A stretch of DNA of 64,000 nt. Source: Chloroflexota bacterium (GTDB lineage: Bacteria > Chloroflexota > Anaerolineae > Anaerolineales > VGOW01). The position numbers were made by a program, and so were the translations under genes. The stretch is from positions 16,086-80,085 of the forward strand of contig JACPWC010000022.1 in assembly GCA_016197225.1 (NCBI GenBank), given 5' to 3'. How positions within the stretch are numbered: position 1 is the first letter of the stretch; every line of letters begins with the position of its first letter. Shown piece by piece: positions 34,442 through 43,889 of this stretch. The notes under the pieces were generated by a model. The model was not told the DNA's origin and searched no databases. It was given only the letters and a program-made list of their open reading frames with translations.

Positions 34442-36788
34442 ACTCTTCCAGCGCCACGCCCTTCTCTTTCAAAATCGCCCACACTTTCGGCGGGGTGAGA
34501 GGGATGTCAATGTGGCGCACGCCGAGATGCCACAGCGCGTCCACGACGGCGTTGGCGATGGCCGGCGGCGCGCCGACAGTGGGCGACTCGCCGACACCCT
34601 TCAAGCCCTGTGGATGGTGCGGCGAGGGCGTCACCGTCTCGCCTACTTCCCACTTGGGCGATTCGACGGCGGTAGGCACCATATAATCCATAAACGTGCC
34701 GCCGTAGAGGTTGCCTTGTTCGTCGTATTGCATCTCTTCCATCATCGCGGGAGCAAAGCCCATGGTCAGGCCGCCGTGAATTTGGCCTTCGACGATCATG
34801 GGGTTGATGCGGTTGCCGCAGTCGTCAATGGCTACAAAGCGCCGAATCTTCACCTGGCCCGTGCCGCGATCAATGTCTACCACGCAGATATACGAGCCGA
34901 AGGGGTAAGTCATATTCGGCGGGTCGTAGTAGTTGATGGCCTCCAACCCGGCTTCCATGCCTTGCGGGTGATTGGTGTAGGCGGCGAAGGCCAGCTCTTG
35001 AATCGTCTTGGCCCGATCCGGCGAGCCTTTGACGTAGAACTTGCCGCGCTCCCACACCAAATCCTCCTCGGCGGCTTCGAGCAGGTGAGCGGCGATCTTC
35101 TTGGCCTTGTCGCGGATCTTGCGGGCGGCGACTGCGCCAGCCGCGCCGGCGGTCGGGGTGGAGCGACTGCCATAAGTGCCGAGGCCATACGGAGCAGTGT
35201 CGGTGTCCCCTTCCTCCACTTTGATGTCGCCGGCAGGGATGCCGAGTTCTTCGGCGATGATCTGGGCGTAAGTCGTCTCGTGTCCCTGCCCCTGACTCTT
35301 GGTGCCGAAGCGGGCAGTGGCCTTGCCGGTGGGATGGACTCTGATCTCGCACGAGTCGAACATCTTGATGCCGATGATGTCGAACTGATGCGACGGCCCC
35401 GCGCCGACGATCTCGGTGAAGGACGAGATGCCGATGCCCATCAACTCGCCGCGCTTGCGCTTCTCGGCTTGCTCTTTGCGCAGGTCGGCGTAGCCGATCA
35501 TGTCCATCGCCTTTTGCAGGGCGGCGTGGTAGTTGCCGCTGTCGTATTCCCAGCCGAGCGCGGACACATAAGGGAACTGCTCCGGCTTGATGAAGTTCTT
35601 CATGCGGAACGCGGCCGGGTCTTCGCCGCGCTCGTGGGCCATGATGTCCACCATGCGCTCGATGGCGTGCACGGCTTCGGTGACGCGGAATGAACAGCGG
35701 TAGGCGACGCCGCCGGGCGGTTTGTTGGTGTACACGCCGTCCACTTCCATGAACGCCTTCTGGAAATCATACGAGCCGGTGGCGATGTGCATCAAGCCGG
35801 CCGGGAACTTTGAGGGCGCGGCCTGAGCGTCGGCATAACCGTGATCAGCGAGGGTGGACATGCGCATGGCGGTGATGTGACCGTCCTTGTCCGAAGCCAG
35901 TTCGGCGGCGATGTGATAGTCGCGGGCGAATGAATCGGCTTGCAGGTTTTCGGAGCGATCTTCGATCCACTTGATGGGGTGGCCCAGCAAGACCGAGGCC
36001 GCGACGGCCAAAACATAGCCCGGATATGCCGGAACCTTGCCGCCAAAGCCGCCGCCGAGGTCGGGTGAGATCACGCGGATGTTCTCTTCCGAGAGGCCGA
36101 CGTGCCCGGCCACGAGCGCCAACACCGTGCGGATGACGTGCGGGGCCTGTGAGGTCATATACAGATCAAGATGTTTATTGACGCCGTCCCAGTTCGCCAG
36201 ACAGCCGCAGGTTTCCATGGAGGCCACATGGATGCGCGGGAGGTAGATATTCTCTTTCACCACCGTGGCCGCGCTGGCAAAGGCTTTTTCGGTCGCCGAC
36301 TTGTCGCCCACTTCCCAGTGCCAGATACGGTTGTTCTCTTTGTCGTCGCGGACTTTGGTCGCGCCGGGTTCCAGCGCCTTGCGCGGATTGACGACGACGG
36401 GCAGGGGGTCGTAATCCACTTCCACGGCGGCCACCCCGTCGGCGGCGGCGTAGCGGTCTGCCGCGATCACCGCCACCACTTCCTGCGCCTGGTACTTCAC
36501 CGTGTCAATGGGCAAAACCATTTGCTTGTCGCCCGCTAGAGTCGGCATCCAGTGCAGGTTGTACTTTTCCAGGTCCTTGCCAGTGATGAAGCCCAGCACG
36601 CCCGGAATCTTGGCCGCCTTTTCGGTGTTGATGCTTTTGATTTTGGCGTGAGCGTAAGGACTGCGCACGATGTCGAGCCACAACATGCCCGGCAGTTTGA
36701 AATCGTCAATGTAATTGCCTTTGCCCTGAAGGAAACGCGCGTCTTCCTTGCGTTTCATCGAAGAGCCGAGACCGTGTACTTCAGCCAT
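34440..36788 (-). CDS. coxL: Form I aerobic CO dehydrogenase large subunit
   Basis: 782 residues. The active-site loop GGVAYRCSFRVTEA contains AYRCSFR at residues 362-368, with Cys365 the ligand of the Mo-Cu centre; this motif is diagnostic of form I CO dehydrogenase. Other blocks: SPDLGGGFGGK, TKSQGQGHETTYAQI, and LKGVGESPTVG with the catalytic Glu. The enzyme oxidises CO with water to CO2 and feeds electrons to a respiratory quinone. Upstream are the matching S and M genes in the form I order M-S-L. The stop codon lies at the edge of a repeat. Confidence 0.95.
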   Translation of the reverse strand: MAEVHGLGSSMKRKEDARFLQGKGNYIDDFKLPGMLWLDIVRSPYAHAKIKSINTEKAAKIPGVLGFITGKDLEKYNLHWMPTLAGDKQMVLPIDTVKYQAQEVVAVIAADRYAAADGVAAVEVDYDPLPVVVNPRKALEPGATKVRDDKENNRIWHWEVGDKSATEKAFASAATVVKENIYLPRIHVASMETCGCLANWDGVNKHLDLYMTSQAPHVIRTVLALVAGHVGLSEENIRVISPDLGGGFGGKVPAYPGYVLAVAASVLLGHPIKWIEDRSENLQADSFARDYHIAAELASDKDGHITAMRMSTLADHGYADAQAAPSKFPAGLMHIATGSYDFQKAFMEVDGVYTNKPPGGVAYRCSFRVTEAVHAIERMVDIMAHERGEDPAAFRMKNFIKPEQFPYVSALGWEYDSGNYHAALQKAMDMIGYADLRKEQAEKRKRGELMGIGISSFTEIVGAGPSHQFDIIGIKMFDSCEIRVHPTGKATARFGTKSQGQGHETTYAQIIAEELGIPAGDIKVEEGDTDTAPYGLGTYGSRSTPTAGAAGAVAARKIRDKAKKIAAHLLEAAEEDLVWERGKFYVKGSPDRAKTIQELAFAAYTNHPQGMEAGLEAINYYDPPNMTYPFGSYICVVDIDRGTGQVKIRRFVAIDDCGNRINPMIVEGQIHGGLTMGFAPAMMEEMQYDEQGNLYGGTFMDYMVPTAVESPKWEVGETVTPSPHHPQGLKGVGESPTVGAPPAIANAVVDALWHLGVRHIDIPLTPPKVWAILKEKGVALEE

Positions 36789-36789
36789 A

Positions 36790-36848
36790 GTATCCTCCGT
36801 ATTTCGTATTGCGTATTTCGTATTTACGGACTACACAATACGCACTAC
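36790..36848. repeat. CGTATTGCGTATTTCGTATT hairpin repeat between coxS and coxL
   Basis: Tandem CGTATTGCGTATTTCG units and the complementary ACACAATACGCACTACG fill the spacer; the TAG stop of coxS falls inside it. Confidence 0.7.
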
Positions 36849-37321
36849 GCCTCCTGCATTTTCTTGGCGGCATACTGCACCGCTTTGACGATGTTGTTGT
36901 AGCCCGTGCACCGGCACAAGTTGCCCGACAACCCCCAGCGAATTTCGTCTTCGGTTGGGTTGGGGTTCTTCTTCAGCAGGGCGACAGACGACAACATCAT
37001 TCCCGGCGTGCAGAAGCCGCACTGCAAACCGTGCTCCTGATGAAAGCCTTCCTGGATCGGATGCAGAGCGCCATTTTGGGCCAGGCCCTCTACGGTCATC
37101 ACCTCGCCGCCGTCGGCCTGCACAGCCAGCACGGTGCAACTCTTGACGTTGCGGCCATTGAGCATGACGGTACACGCGCCGCACGACGACGAGTCACAGC
37201 CGATGTGAGTGCCGGTGAGGTTGAGATTCTCGCGGAGGAGGTGCACGAGCAAAAGCCGCGACTCGACATCGGCATGGTGAAGTGTGCCATTGACAGTAAC
37301 ATGAATGTGATGGGTGCTCAT
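36845..37321 (-). CDS. coxS: CO dehydrogenase [2Fe-2S] small subunit
   Basis: 158 residues. First cluster ligands are in [22 protein letters not shown], and the second cluster in QCGFCTPGM and LCRCTGY. AAGGAGTCAACT precedes ATG. Together with CoxM and CoxL it makes the (LMS)2 enzyme on the inner side of the membrane. Its spacer to coxM contains a 106-bp inverted-repeat element. Confidence 0.95.
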   Translation of the reverse strand: MSTHHIHVTVNGTLHHADVESRLLLVHLLRENLNLTGTHIGCDSSSCGACTVMLNGRNVKSCTVLAVQADGGEVMTVEGLAQNGALHPIQEGFHQEHGLQCGFCTPGMMLSSVALLKKNPNPTEDEIRWGLSGNLCRCTGYNNIVKAVQYAAKKMQEA

Positions 37322-37347
37322 AGTTGACTCCTTGTTGGATGCCGCCG

Positions 37348-37453
37348 TCTAATCCGCCCGTCACCTTTGGTCTTAAGTTGACCGCCTTTCTGCTGGGATG
37401 TTTCCCAACAGAACCAAAGGTGAAGAAAGAACAAAGGTTGCTAGCGGATTAGA
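37348..37453. repeat. 106-bp MITE-like element with TCTAATCCGC ends
   Basis: TCTAATCCGC and GCGGATTAGA terminal inverted repeats, inner TCACCTTTGGT/ACCAAAGGTGA arms and the motif GGATGTTTCCCA. It is a relative of the intragenic element at 5639-5746. Confidence 0.8.
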
Positions 37454-37470
37454 GCGACCACACCACGCAC

Positions 37471-38337
37471 TCAGCCCTTCGCCCTCGCCACCGCTTGCTT
37501 CAACGCGCGAACGGTGAGCGTTTTGACCAGTGAGCGTTTGTACTCCGCCGAGCCGCGCGGGTCGGCGCTGGGGTCAGCGGCGGCGGCGGCCAACCCGGCG
37601 GCGGCGCGGATGGCGTCGTCGGTGGGCGCTTTGCCATGCAGGGCGGCCTCGGCGGCGGTGGCCTTGATCGGCACGAGGCCGACGTTAGTGAGGCCAATGC
37701 CAACGTATGAGCATTTGCCGCTTGCGTCGAGAGTCACCTGAGCGGCTACAGCGGCGGTGGCGTAGTCGCCAACCTTGCGCTCAATTTTGAGATAGCACCC
37801 GCCGGTGCGTGGCTTGTTGGCCGGGATTTGGATCTCGGTTAACACTTCGTCGTGAGCCAGAGCCGTCTCAAACGTACCTTTGAAAAAATCGGTGATGGGG
37901 ATGGTGCGGTTTCCCTTCGGGCTGGCGGCCACCACCTGGGCGCCGTAGGCCAGCATGGTGGCCGGGTGATCGTTGGCCGGGTCGGCGTGGGCCAGGTTGC
38001 CGCCTACTGTAGCCAGGTTGCGCACCACCGGGTCGGCGATCATTCTGGCCGTGTCGGCCAGCAAGGGGTACTTCTTATGGATCAACTCGGACTCGTCGAG
38101 TTCCGACTCGCGGGTCATCGCCCCGATCTTGAGCCAGCCCCCATCCTCGCGAATGTAGCTCAGGCCTTCGAGGCGGTTGATGTCAATAAGCAAAGCGGGC
38201 GACGCAAGCCGGTACCGCATCATCGGTATCAGGCTATGGCCGCCCGCTAGAATTTTGGCCTCCGGGTTCTGCCCCAACAAAGTAATGGCTTCACTCAGAG
38301 TCTTTGGAACTGCGTAATCAAAGGTAGGTGGAATCAT
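37471..38337 (-). CDS. coxM: CO dehydrogenase FAD-binding medium subunit
   Basis: 288 residues from the second ATG (38337, MIPPTFDYAVPK), which has TGGAG at a proper distance and matches the MIP.FDY start of known CoxM; ATG 38343 is only 3 bases from that site. FAD-binding blocks are AGGHSLIPMMRYR and TVGGNLAHADPANDHPATM. It is the first gene of the form I operon. The 190-bp region upstream must contain its promoter, but I see no clear -35/-10 pair. Confidence 0.93.
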   Translation of the reverse strand: MIPPTFDYAVPKTLSEAITLLGQNPEAKILAGGHSLIPMMRYRLASPALLIDINRLEGLSYIREDGGWLKIGAMTRESELDESELIHKKYPLLADTARMIADPVVRNLATVGGNLAHADPANDHPATMLAYGAQVVAASPKGNRTIPITDFFKGTFETALAHDEVLTEIQIPANKPRTGGCYLKIERKVGDYATAAVAAQVTLDASGKCSYVGIGLTNVGLVPIKATAAEAALHGKAPTDDAIRAAAGLAAAAADPSADPRGSAEYKRSLVKTLTVRALKQAVARAKG

Positions 38338-38474
38338 GGGCATCGCTCCATTTTGGGTAATGAGTAATTGGGGAGTAGGGTGAAGATTGAGGAAGGGTGT
38401 CGGCGGCCTCCTTTCGTAAGAGATAGATTTGTGGCTAAAGTGGGGCGCTGTTTGCGCTGACTATCTATTGAAAC

Positions 38475-38510
38475 AAAAAACGGCCCGGCGGGATAGACCC
38501 AACCGGGCCG
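38475..38510 (-). terminator. Intrinsic terminator of the two-component system
   Basis: On the - strand CGGCCCGG pairs with CCGGGCCG and is followed by TTTTTTG. It lies 24 bases after the response regulator stop and insulates the cox operon. Confidence 0.85.
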
Positions 38511-38533
38511 ATATTTGACCTAATCAGTCCAAT

Positions 38534-39175
38534 TTACGCCAGCCCGCGCCGCACGGCCTCTGCCGCCGCCTGCGCTCGCGTGGTCACACCCAATTTCTCG
38601 AACACATCCTGTAGTTTGCGCTTGACGGTGGTTTCGCTGAGGTGCAGTTCGACGGCAATTTTGGGATTGCTTGCCCCGGCCACTAAGAGGCCCAGGATGC
38701 GATGTTCGTCATCCGTCAGGCCGATCTCTCGAATCGCCCGTTCACGGCTGTAGTCGGTGAATTGCTCGACGACGAGATCGATCACCCTCGGGCTGAGGAC
38801 CCGTTCGCCGCGATACACGGCCCGCACGGCCTGGGCCAGCGTTTCATCCGACGCGCTTTTGAGGACGTAGCCGATTGCCCCGGCTTGCAGTGCGCCTTTC
38901 ACGTACTCCTCGTCGTCGAAGGAGGTCAGCATCAGAATCTTGGTTGTGGGGTGTTGGCGCGAGAGAATTCGCGCCGCCTCCACGCCGCTCATGCCCGGCA
39001 TACGGATGTCGAGCAGGATGACATCGGGCGCTGTCTGCCGCGCCAACTCGACGGCGGCCGGGGCGCTGTCGGCTTCGCCCACCAACGTCATGTCCGGGTA
39101 ATTGGAGAGCAGGCTACGCAATCCTTGCCGGACGATGGGGTGGTCATCCACGATCAGAATGCGAATCGGAGCCAT
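38534..39175 (-). CDS. NarL/FixJ-type response regulator
   Basis: 213 residues. The receiver domain has the phospho-acceptor Asp56 (ILLDIRMPGMSG), the acidic pocket (VDDH) and Lys (LKSAS). The C-terminal LuxR-type HTH runs from about 150 (LTDDEHRILGLLVAGASNPKIAVELHLSETTVKRKLQDVFEKLGVTTRAQAA). It lies 20 bp after the sensor kinase and will be phosphorylated by it. It is just upstream of the cox operon on the same strand, so CO dehydrogenase control is possible but unproven. Confidence 0.93.
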   Translation of the reverse strand: MAPIRILIVDDHPIVRQGLRSLLSNYPDMTLVGEADSAPAAVELARQTAPDVILLDIRMPGMSGVEAARILSRQHPTTKILMLTSFDDEEYVKGALQAGAIGYVLKSASDETLAQAVRAVYRGERVLSPRVIDLVVEQFTDYSRERAIREIGLTDDEHRILGLLVAGASNPKIAVELHLSETTVKRKLQDVFEKLGVTTRAQAAAEAVRRGLA

Positions 39176-39195
39176 TGGGCAATTAGAGCGTGGAG

Positions 39196-40506
39196 TTATC
39201 CATCCCTGCCCTCTTCTCCAGCATGATGAATCGGCGCGGTGAGGTTGACGCGCGTTCCCTGCCCCGGCGCAGTGTGGATGGTGAGCCGCCCGCCCAGGCC
39301 CTCAGCCCGCTCGCGCATGCCCAACAATCCGACACCGTCTCGCCGGGTATCATTGGGATCGAAGCCCCGGCCATCGTCGGCGACAGAGAGCGTCACGGCG
39401 GAAGGGGTGAAGCCGACGGCGACCTCGGCCCGGCATGCGCCGGCGTGAACGCTGACGTTTTGCAGGGCCTCCTGCATGATCCGGTACAGGCCAATTTCCA
39501 TGTCGGGCGGCAAGCGAACTGCCTCGCCGCTGGCCTGCACCACACACGGAATGCCAGTGTATTGGGCGAAACGCTCGGCATAGCGCCGCAGTGACGGAAC
39601 CAACCCCAACGCGTCGAGGGAGGGCGGGCGCAAATCGTAAATGATCTGTTTGATCTCGCGCTCCATGCGCCGCAAAACTTCTGCCACTTGCTCAAGCGAG
39701 GCCTCGGCCAGCGCCAGCTCGTCCCCCCGCAGCCGCTCGCGCCCAGACTTGAGTTCGAGCAGGGCGCCGATGAGCAATTGATTGAGGCCGTCGTGCATAT
39801 CTTGCGAGATGCGCTGGCGCTCGCGCTCCTGCACGTTCACGGTGTCGGCCAGCAGTTGGCGCAATTGCTCGGCCTTCTGGGCGAGGGCTTCCTGCGCTTC
39901 TTGCAGAGCCTGGGTGCGATCGGCAACCTTGCGCTCCAGCCCGGCTTTGGCCGCCTGCAACTCTTCGTACAGTTGCGCGTTGCGGATGGCGATGGCGACC
40001 TGGGCCGCATACGTCACCAATAGTTGTTCGTGGTCGTCGTCGTAGGGCGTGGGCCGGTTCGCCACCCCGATCATGCCGATGGGTGATTCGCGCCCGCGTA
40101 GAGGCACACCCAGGAAAGTGTGCACCGGTGGGTGTCCCCGCGGCTGGCCGACACGCAGTGGATCGGCCATTGCATCTTCAGAACGCACCTGGCGGTTCTC
40201 CAGCACCACGCGGGCGAACACGTTGGGCCGCAGGGGAATGACGTGCGATTGATCATAAAACTCGGTCGTCGGGTGGAAGCCGCGGATCGCCACCACGTCC
40301 ATTGCCTTCCCGTCCGCCGTATTCAGGCCGATGAAGCCGAACTGCGACTCGGTGAGGTCGAGGCAATGGCCCAGAGCGATGTCCATCACCGATTGCAAAT
40401 CGCGCAAGGTCGAGAGTTCAACCGCCAGGTGATAAAGCGCCTGGAGGCGGTTGCGCTGGTGAGCGTCACTATCCTGTTGAAGTGTTGGAGCGAGGGCAAT
40501 AGCCAT
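39196..40506 (-). CDS. GAF-domain sensor histidine kinase, NarX/DesK-type (HisKA_3)
   Basis: 436 residues, no membrane segment. A GAF domain (about 20-175), a coiled coil (180-228), the HisKA_3 dimerisation helix with phospho-accepting His238 (RQRISQDMHDGLNQLL), and an HATPase domain (DDGRGFDPND, GLLGMRERAEGLGG). It is a cytoplasmic sensor of a small molecule or redox state through GAF. A TATACT -10 lies at 40540-40545 on this strand. It diverges from the first HD-GYP/LuxR gene. Confidence 0.93.
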   Translation of the reverse strand: MAIALAPTLQQDSDAHQRNRLQALYHLAVELSTLRDLQSVMDIALGHCLDLTESQFGFIGLNTADGKAMDVVAIRGFHPTTEFYDQSHVIPLRPNVFARVVLENRQVRSEDAMADPLRVGQPRGHPPVHTFLGVPLRGRESPIGMIGVANRPTPYDDDHEQLLVTYAAQVAIAIRNAQLYEELQAAKAGLERKVADRTQALQEAQEALAQKAEQLRQLLADTVNVQERERQRISQDMHDGLNQLLIGALLELKSGRERLRGDELALAEASLEQVAEVLRRMEREIKQIIYDLRPPSLDALGLVPSLRRYAERFAQYTGIPCVVQASGEAVRLPPDMEIGLYRIMQEALQNVSVHAGACRAEVAVGFTPSAVTLSVADDGRGFDPNDTRRDGVGLLGMRERAEGLGGRLTIHTAPGQGTRVNLTAPIHHAGEEGRDG

Positions 40507-40582
40507 AGTTACCTCATCTGAATATCAAACGGCGCTTTGAGTATACTCCCGATCAAGCCGTTTTTGATCGCCTGCCGGAGAG

Positions 40583-40588
40583 TATAAT
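40583..40588 (+). promoter_or_regulatory. -10 TATAAT seven bases before the start of regulator 1
   Basis: AGTATAAT then 7 nt then ATG 40596. Initiation would fall on or next to the A of ATG, so the mRNA is predicted to be leaderless. No ribosome-binding site is present. Confidence 0.75.
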
Positions 40589-40595
40589 CGTAGTC

Positions 40596-42152
40596 ATGCC
40601 CGGCTCAAATGGCCTCCGCCTCGCCGAACTCCTTGCCTCCCTCTCTCTGGCCATTGACCTCGGCACCGGCCAGCCGCTGGAGTGGGTGATGAAGTGTACG
40701 CTCCTTGCCGCCAACTTGAGCAAAGCCCTCGGCTTGAGCGAAGACGACCAGCGCGACGTGTTTTTTCTCTCGCTCCTGCGCCACGTCGGTTGCACCGCCA
40801 ACGCGCACGCCGACGCCGGACGTTTCGGCGATGAACTTGGGGCCGCTGAAGGCCTGACGCTCGATATGGATGATGTGGCTCAGGCGTTTGGCTTTGTGTT
40901 TCGCAGCGCGGGCAGGGGCCGGCCTCCGCTTGAAAGGCTGGGCTACATCGGCGGCCTGTTGGCGGCCGGGCCGGGGGTGGCCAAAATCAACCACGCCGCG
41001 CACTGCGAAGTGGCCGAGCGCATCTCTGAGACGCTGGGCTTCAGTCCAGCGGTTGCCGCCGGTCTATGGCAAATTTACGAACGCTGGGATGGCAAAGGCG
41101 ACCCTAAAGGACTCAAAGGTGAAGACATCGCCCTGCCCGTGCGGGTCATTCATCTCGCGCAAGACGCCGCAACTTTTTATTCGTTGAACGGGATCGAATC
41201 GGCCACGACGGTGGTGCGCGGACGGGCGGGCCGCCAACTTGATCCCACCTTTGTAGATTCCTTTTGCCGCTTCGCCCCTGACCTGTGTTCTGCGCTGGAC
41301 GCCGACTCACTTTGGGAGGCCCTGCTCACCGCCGAACCGGGCCGCCCCGTGCAACTGACCGACTCGCAGATAGATGCCGGTTGCCTGGCCGTCGCCGACT
41401 TCACCGACATGAAATCGCCCTTCACCCTCAACCACTCGCGCCACGTTTCGCAACTGGCCGAAGCCTCGGCCCGGCTGTGCGGCCTGCCGGAAACAGACGC
41501 GGTGAATTTACGGCGGGCGGGGCTTTTACACGACATCGGCCGGGTGGGGGTGTCGGCGGGCATTTGGGGCAAAGCCGGTTCGCTCACCGAGAGCGAGTGG
41601 GAACGAGTCCGACTGCACCCTTATTACACCGAACGAGTCTTGTCGCGCTCAAAGACGCTTGAACCGTTAGGAGCGCTGGCCGCCCTGCATCACGAGCGTC
41701 TCGACGGCTCCGGCTATCATCGCCGACTGCCCGGCGCATCACTGCCCCTTAGCGCCCGCCTGCTGGCCGCCGCCGATGCTTATTGTGCCATGACGGAACT
41801 GCGCCCACACCGCACCGCGCTTACGCCGGAGGCCGCCGCCGATCAACTGCGCCGCGAGGCGCGTTCAGGCGAGCTCGACGAGAAGGCCGTCGAGGCGGTG
41901 CTGGTCGCCGCCGGACACGCATCGCGGCTTCCCACGTGCAAGGCGGCCTCTGTCGAGTTGAGCGAACGCGAGATTGAAGTGTTGCGCCTCGTGGCGCGCG
42001 GCCTCTCCAACAAAGAAATGGCCGCCCGACTCGTCATCTCCCCCAAAACCGTCGGCCACCACGTCCAGCACATCTACAACAAAATCGGCGTCAGCACCCG
42101 GGCAGGCGCGACGCTGTTTGCGATCCAAAACAATCTGCTGGAGGCGACATGA
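40596..42152 (+). CDS. Regulator 1: double HD-GYP protein with C-terminal LuxR HTH
   Basis: 518 residues. The N-terminal HD-GYP copy (about 6-190) is degenerate: the HD is RH in LLRHVGC, and the later loop is [18 protein letters not shown]. The second copy (about 265-430) keeps all metal ligands: [34 protein letters not shown] and LAAADAY; the GYP is GYH. A LuxR-type HTH follows ([37 protein letters not shown], about 452-512). It is probably a cyclic-dinucleotide-sensing or -degrading transcription activator. Its stop overlaps the next ATG (ATGA). Three further paralogues lie in this window. Confidence 0.85.
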   Translation: MPGSNGLRLAELLASLSLAIDLGTGQPLEWVMKCTLLAANLSKALGLSEDDQRDVFFLSLLRHVGCTANAHADAGRFGDELGAAEGLTLDMDDVAQAFGFVFRSAGRGRPPLERLGYIGGLLAAGPGVAKINHAAHCEVAERISETLGFSPAVAAGLWQIYERWDGKGDPKGLKGEDIALPVRVIHLAQDAATFYSLNGIESATTVVRGRAGRQLDPTFVDSFCRFAPDLCSALDADSLWEALLTAEPGRPVQLTDSQIDAGCLAVADFTDMKSPFTLNHSRHVSQLAEASARLCGLPETDAVNLRRAGLLHDIGRVGVSAGIWGKAGSLTESEWERVRLHPYYTERVLSRSKTLEPLGALAALHHERLDGSGYHRRLPGASLPLSARLLAAADAYCAMTELRPHRTALTPEAAADQLRREARSGELDEKAVEAVLVAAGHASRLPTCKAASVELSEREIEVLRLVARGLSNKEMAARLVISPKTVGHHVQHIYNKIGVSTRAGATLFAIQNNLLEAT

Positions 42153-43798
42153 GCCACGATCATCTCACCGCCGCTCACGCCGCACTCAAGCAAGCGCAGT
42201 GGCCTGAAGCCAAAGCGCATTTTGAGTCTGCGCTAAAGGAAGACGACGGCCCTGAAGCGCACGACGGACTGGGCATTGCATTGTGGTGGCTCAACGAGGT
42301 GAGCGCCTCGCATCAGCACCGCGCCCAAGCTTATCTCGGTTGCAAAGCGTCCGGCGATCTGCGGCGGGCGGCGCTGATCGCCGCGTGGCTGGCGCGGGAG
42401 CAGGTCTTTCTGCGCGCCAACGTCAGCGCCATGAAAGGCTGGTTCGCCCGCGCCGAACGTTTGCTGAACGAGGAGAGCGCCCCGTGCGTGGAAAGTGGCT
42501 GGCTTGCCCTCTACCGCGCCTCGATGATGTCCCCACCTGCCGAACTAGAAACAACGGCCCTCCAATCCATTGACCTCGCCCGCCGATTCAACGATCCCGG
42601 CCTCGAAGCCCTGGCCCTCGCCTTTGGCGGCCTGGCCCGCGTGGCCCTGGGGCGTGTGGAGGATGGCATGGCGTTCATTGACGAAGCGATGACGGCAGTG
42701 ACCGGCGGCGAGGTGGGCAGTTTCATGATCACCAGCGAGGTCTTCTGCGCCACGCTCTCGGCGTGCGAGTTGGCGGGCGATCTGGTCCGTACCGATCATT
42801 GGTGTGAAGCGGCGCGGGCATTCGCCGATCGCTATCACTGCCCGTTCCTCTCCGCCTACTGCCGCACAACCTACGGCGGCCTGCTCACCGCCACCGGGCG
42901 CTGGGGCGAGGCCGAGGCCGAATTGATGGAGGCCATCCGCGTCTTCGAGTCCGGGCATCAAGCCTTGCGCGTTCACGCCGTCCTGCGCCTTGCCGATTTG
43001 CGCGCTTGTCAGGGGCGATTGGAAGAAGCCGAGATTCTGCTGTCCGGCTACGAAGATCACGGCGGTGCGGTTCTGCCAATGGCCCGCCTGCATTTGGCGC
43101 GGGACGAATCCGAGTTAGCTCGTGCGGTATTGGAGCAAGCTCTTCGTCCTGTGTCCGCGTCAGCGCCCACGCTGGATCACGCGCCGCTGTTGCGTTTGCT
43201 GGTGGACGTTCACCTCTCGCTGGGCAACCTCGACGCCGCCAGACGTACTGCCGATGAATTGGCCGCCCTCGCGGGAGGAGCGCACAGCGATCTTTTATTG
43301 GCTCAAGCTGATCTCGCGCAGGGGCAGGTCAAACGATTCGCCGGGGAAGCCGACTCGGCTCAATGCTTCCTCTCTGCCCTCGACCGCCTGCGGCAGTACG
43401 AGCAATCGCTGGTGGCGGGGCGCGCCAAGCTGGAGATGGCGCGGGTGCTGAAAGATAGTGACCGGCCCGGTGCGGTGACGTGGGCGCGGGCGGCGCTGGC
43501 TTGCTTCGACCGCATCGGCGCGGCTCGCGACTCCGACGAGGCCGCCGCGCTTCTGCGCGAGATGGGCGCAGTGGGGCGCGTGGGCGCGCGCACAACCGCG
43601 GCGCTTACCCAACGCGAGGAAGAAGTGCTGGCCCTGCTCGCGCGCGGCCTCTCCAACCGCGAGATCGCCGAGCGGCTGGTCATCAGCGCCAAGACCGCCG
43701 AGCATCACGTCAGCCAGATTTTGAGCAAACTGGGCCTGCGCAGCCGCGCCGAAGCGGCGGCCTATGCCCAACGAGAATCCACAAAGACAGACAAATAG
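42149..43798 (+). CDS. TPR-repeat regulator with C-terminal LuxR HTH
   Basis: 549 residues. Helical TPR-like repeats fill about 1-470 (for example [28 protein letters not shown], and [14 protein letters not shown]). The LuxR HTH is at about 480-540 ([55 protein letters not shown]). It resembles the C-terminal half of LAL/MalT-type activators without the ATPase. It is coupled to regulator 1 by ATGA and is followed by a dyad promoter and the cupin gene. Confidence 0.85.
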   Translation: MSHDHLTAAHAALKQAQWPEAKAHFESALKEDDGPEAHDGLGIALWWLNEVSASHQHRAQAYLGCKASGDLRRAALIAAWLAREQVFLRANVSAMKGWFARAERLLNEESAPCVESGWLALYRASMMSPPAELETTALQSIDLARRFNDPGLEALALAFGGLARVALGRVEDGMAFIDEAMTAVTGGEVGSFMITSEVFCATLSACELAGDLVRTDHWCEAARAFADRYHCPFLSAYCRTTYGGLLTATGRWGEAEAELMEAIRVFESGHQALRVHAVLRLADLRACQGRLEEAEILLSGYEDHGGAVLPMARLHLARDESELARAVLEQALRPVSASAPTLDHAPLLRLLVDVHLSLGNLDAARRTADELAALAGGAHSDLLLAQADLAQGQVKRFAGEADSAQCFLSALDRLRQYEQSLVAGRAKLEMARVLKDSDRPGAVTWARAALACFDRIGAARDSDEAAALLREMGAVGRVGARTTAALTQREEEVLALLARGLSNREIAERLVISAKTAEHHVSQILSKLGLRSRAEAAAYAQRESTKTDK

Positions 43799-43807
43799 GG
43801 GATGCAA

Positions 43808-43852
43808 ATAGGGGGTGTCCCCGATGCGCCCCCGCGCCGCTCGGCCTATGAT
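43808..43852 (+). promoter_or_regulatory. Dyad promoter module a, upstream of the cupin gene
   Basis: 18-bp dyad ATAGGGGGTGTCCCCGAT (43808-43825), 21 bp, then TATGAT (43847-43852) followed by G. No -35 box; the dyad is centred near -42.5. Ten bases after the stop of the TPR-LuxR regulator. Confidence 0.85.
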
Positions 43853-43889
43853 GTGGGCAATCACCCATTCACACATCAAGGAGCAAAAC

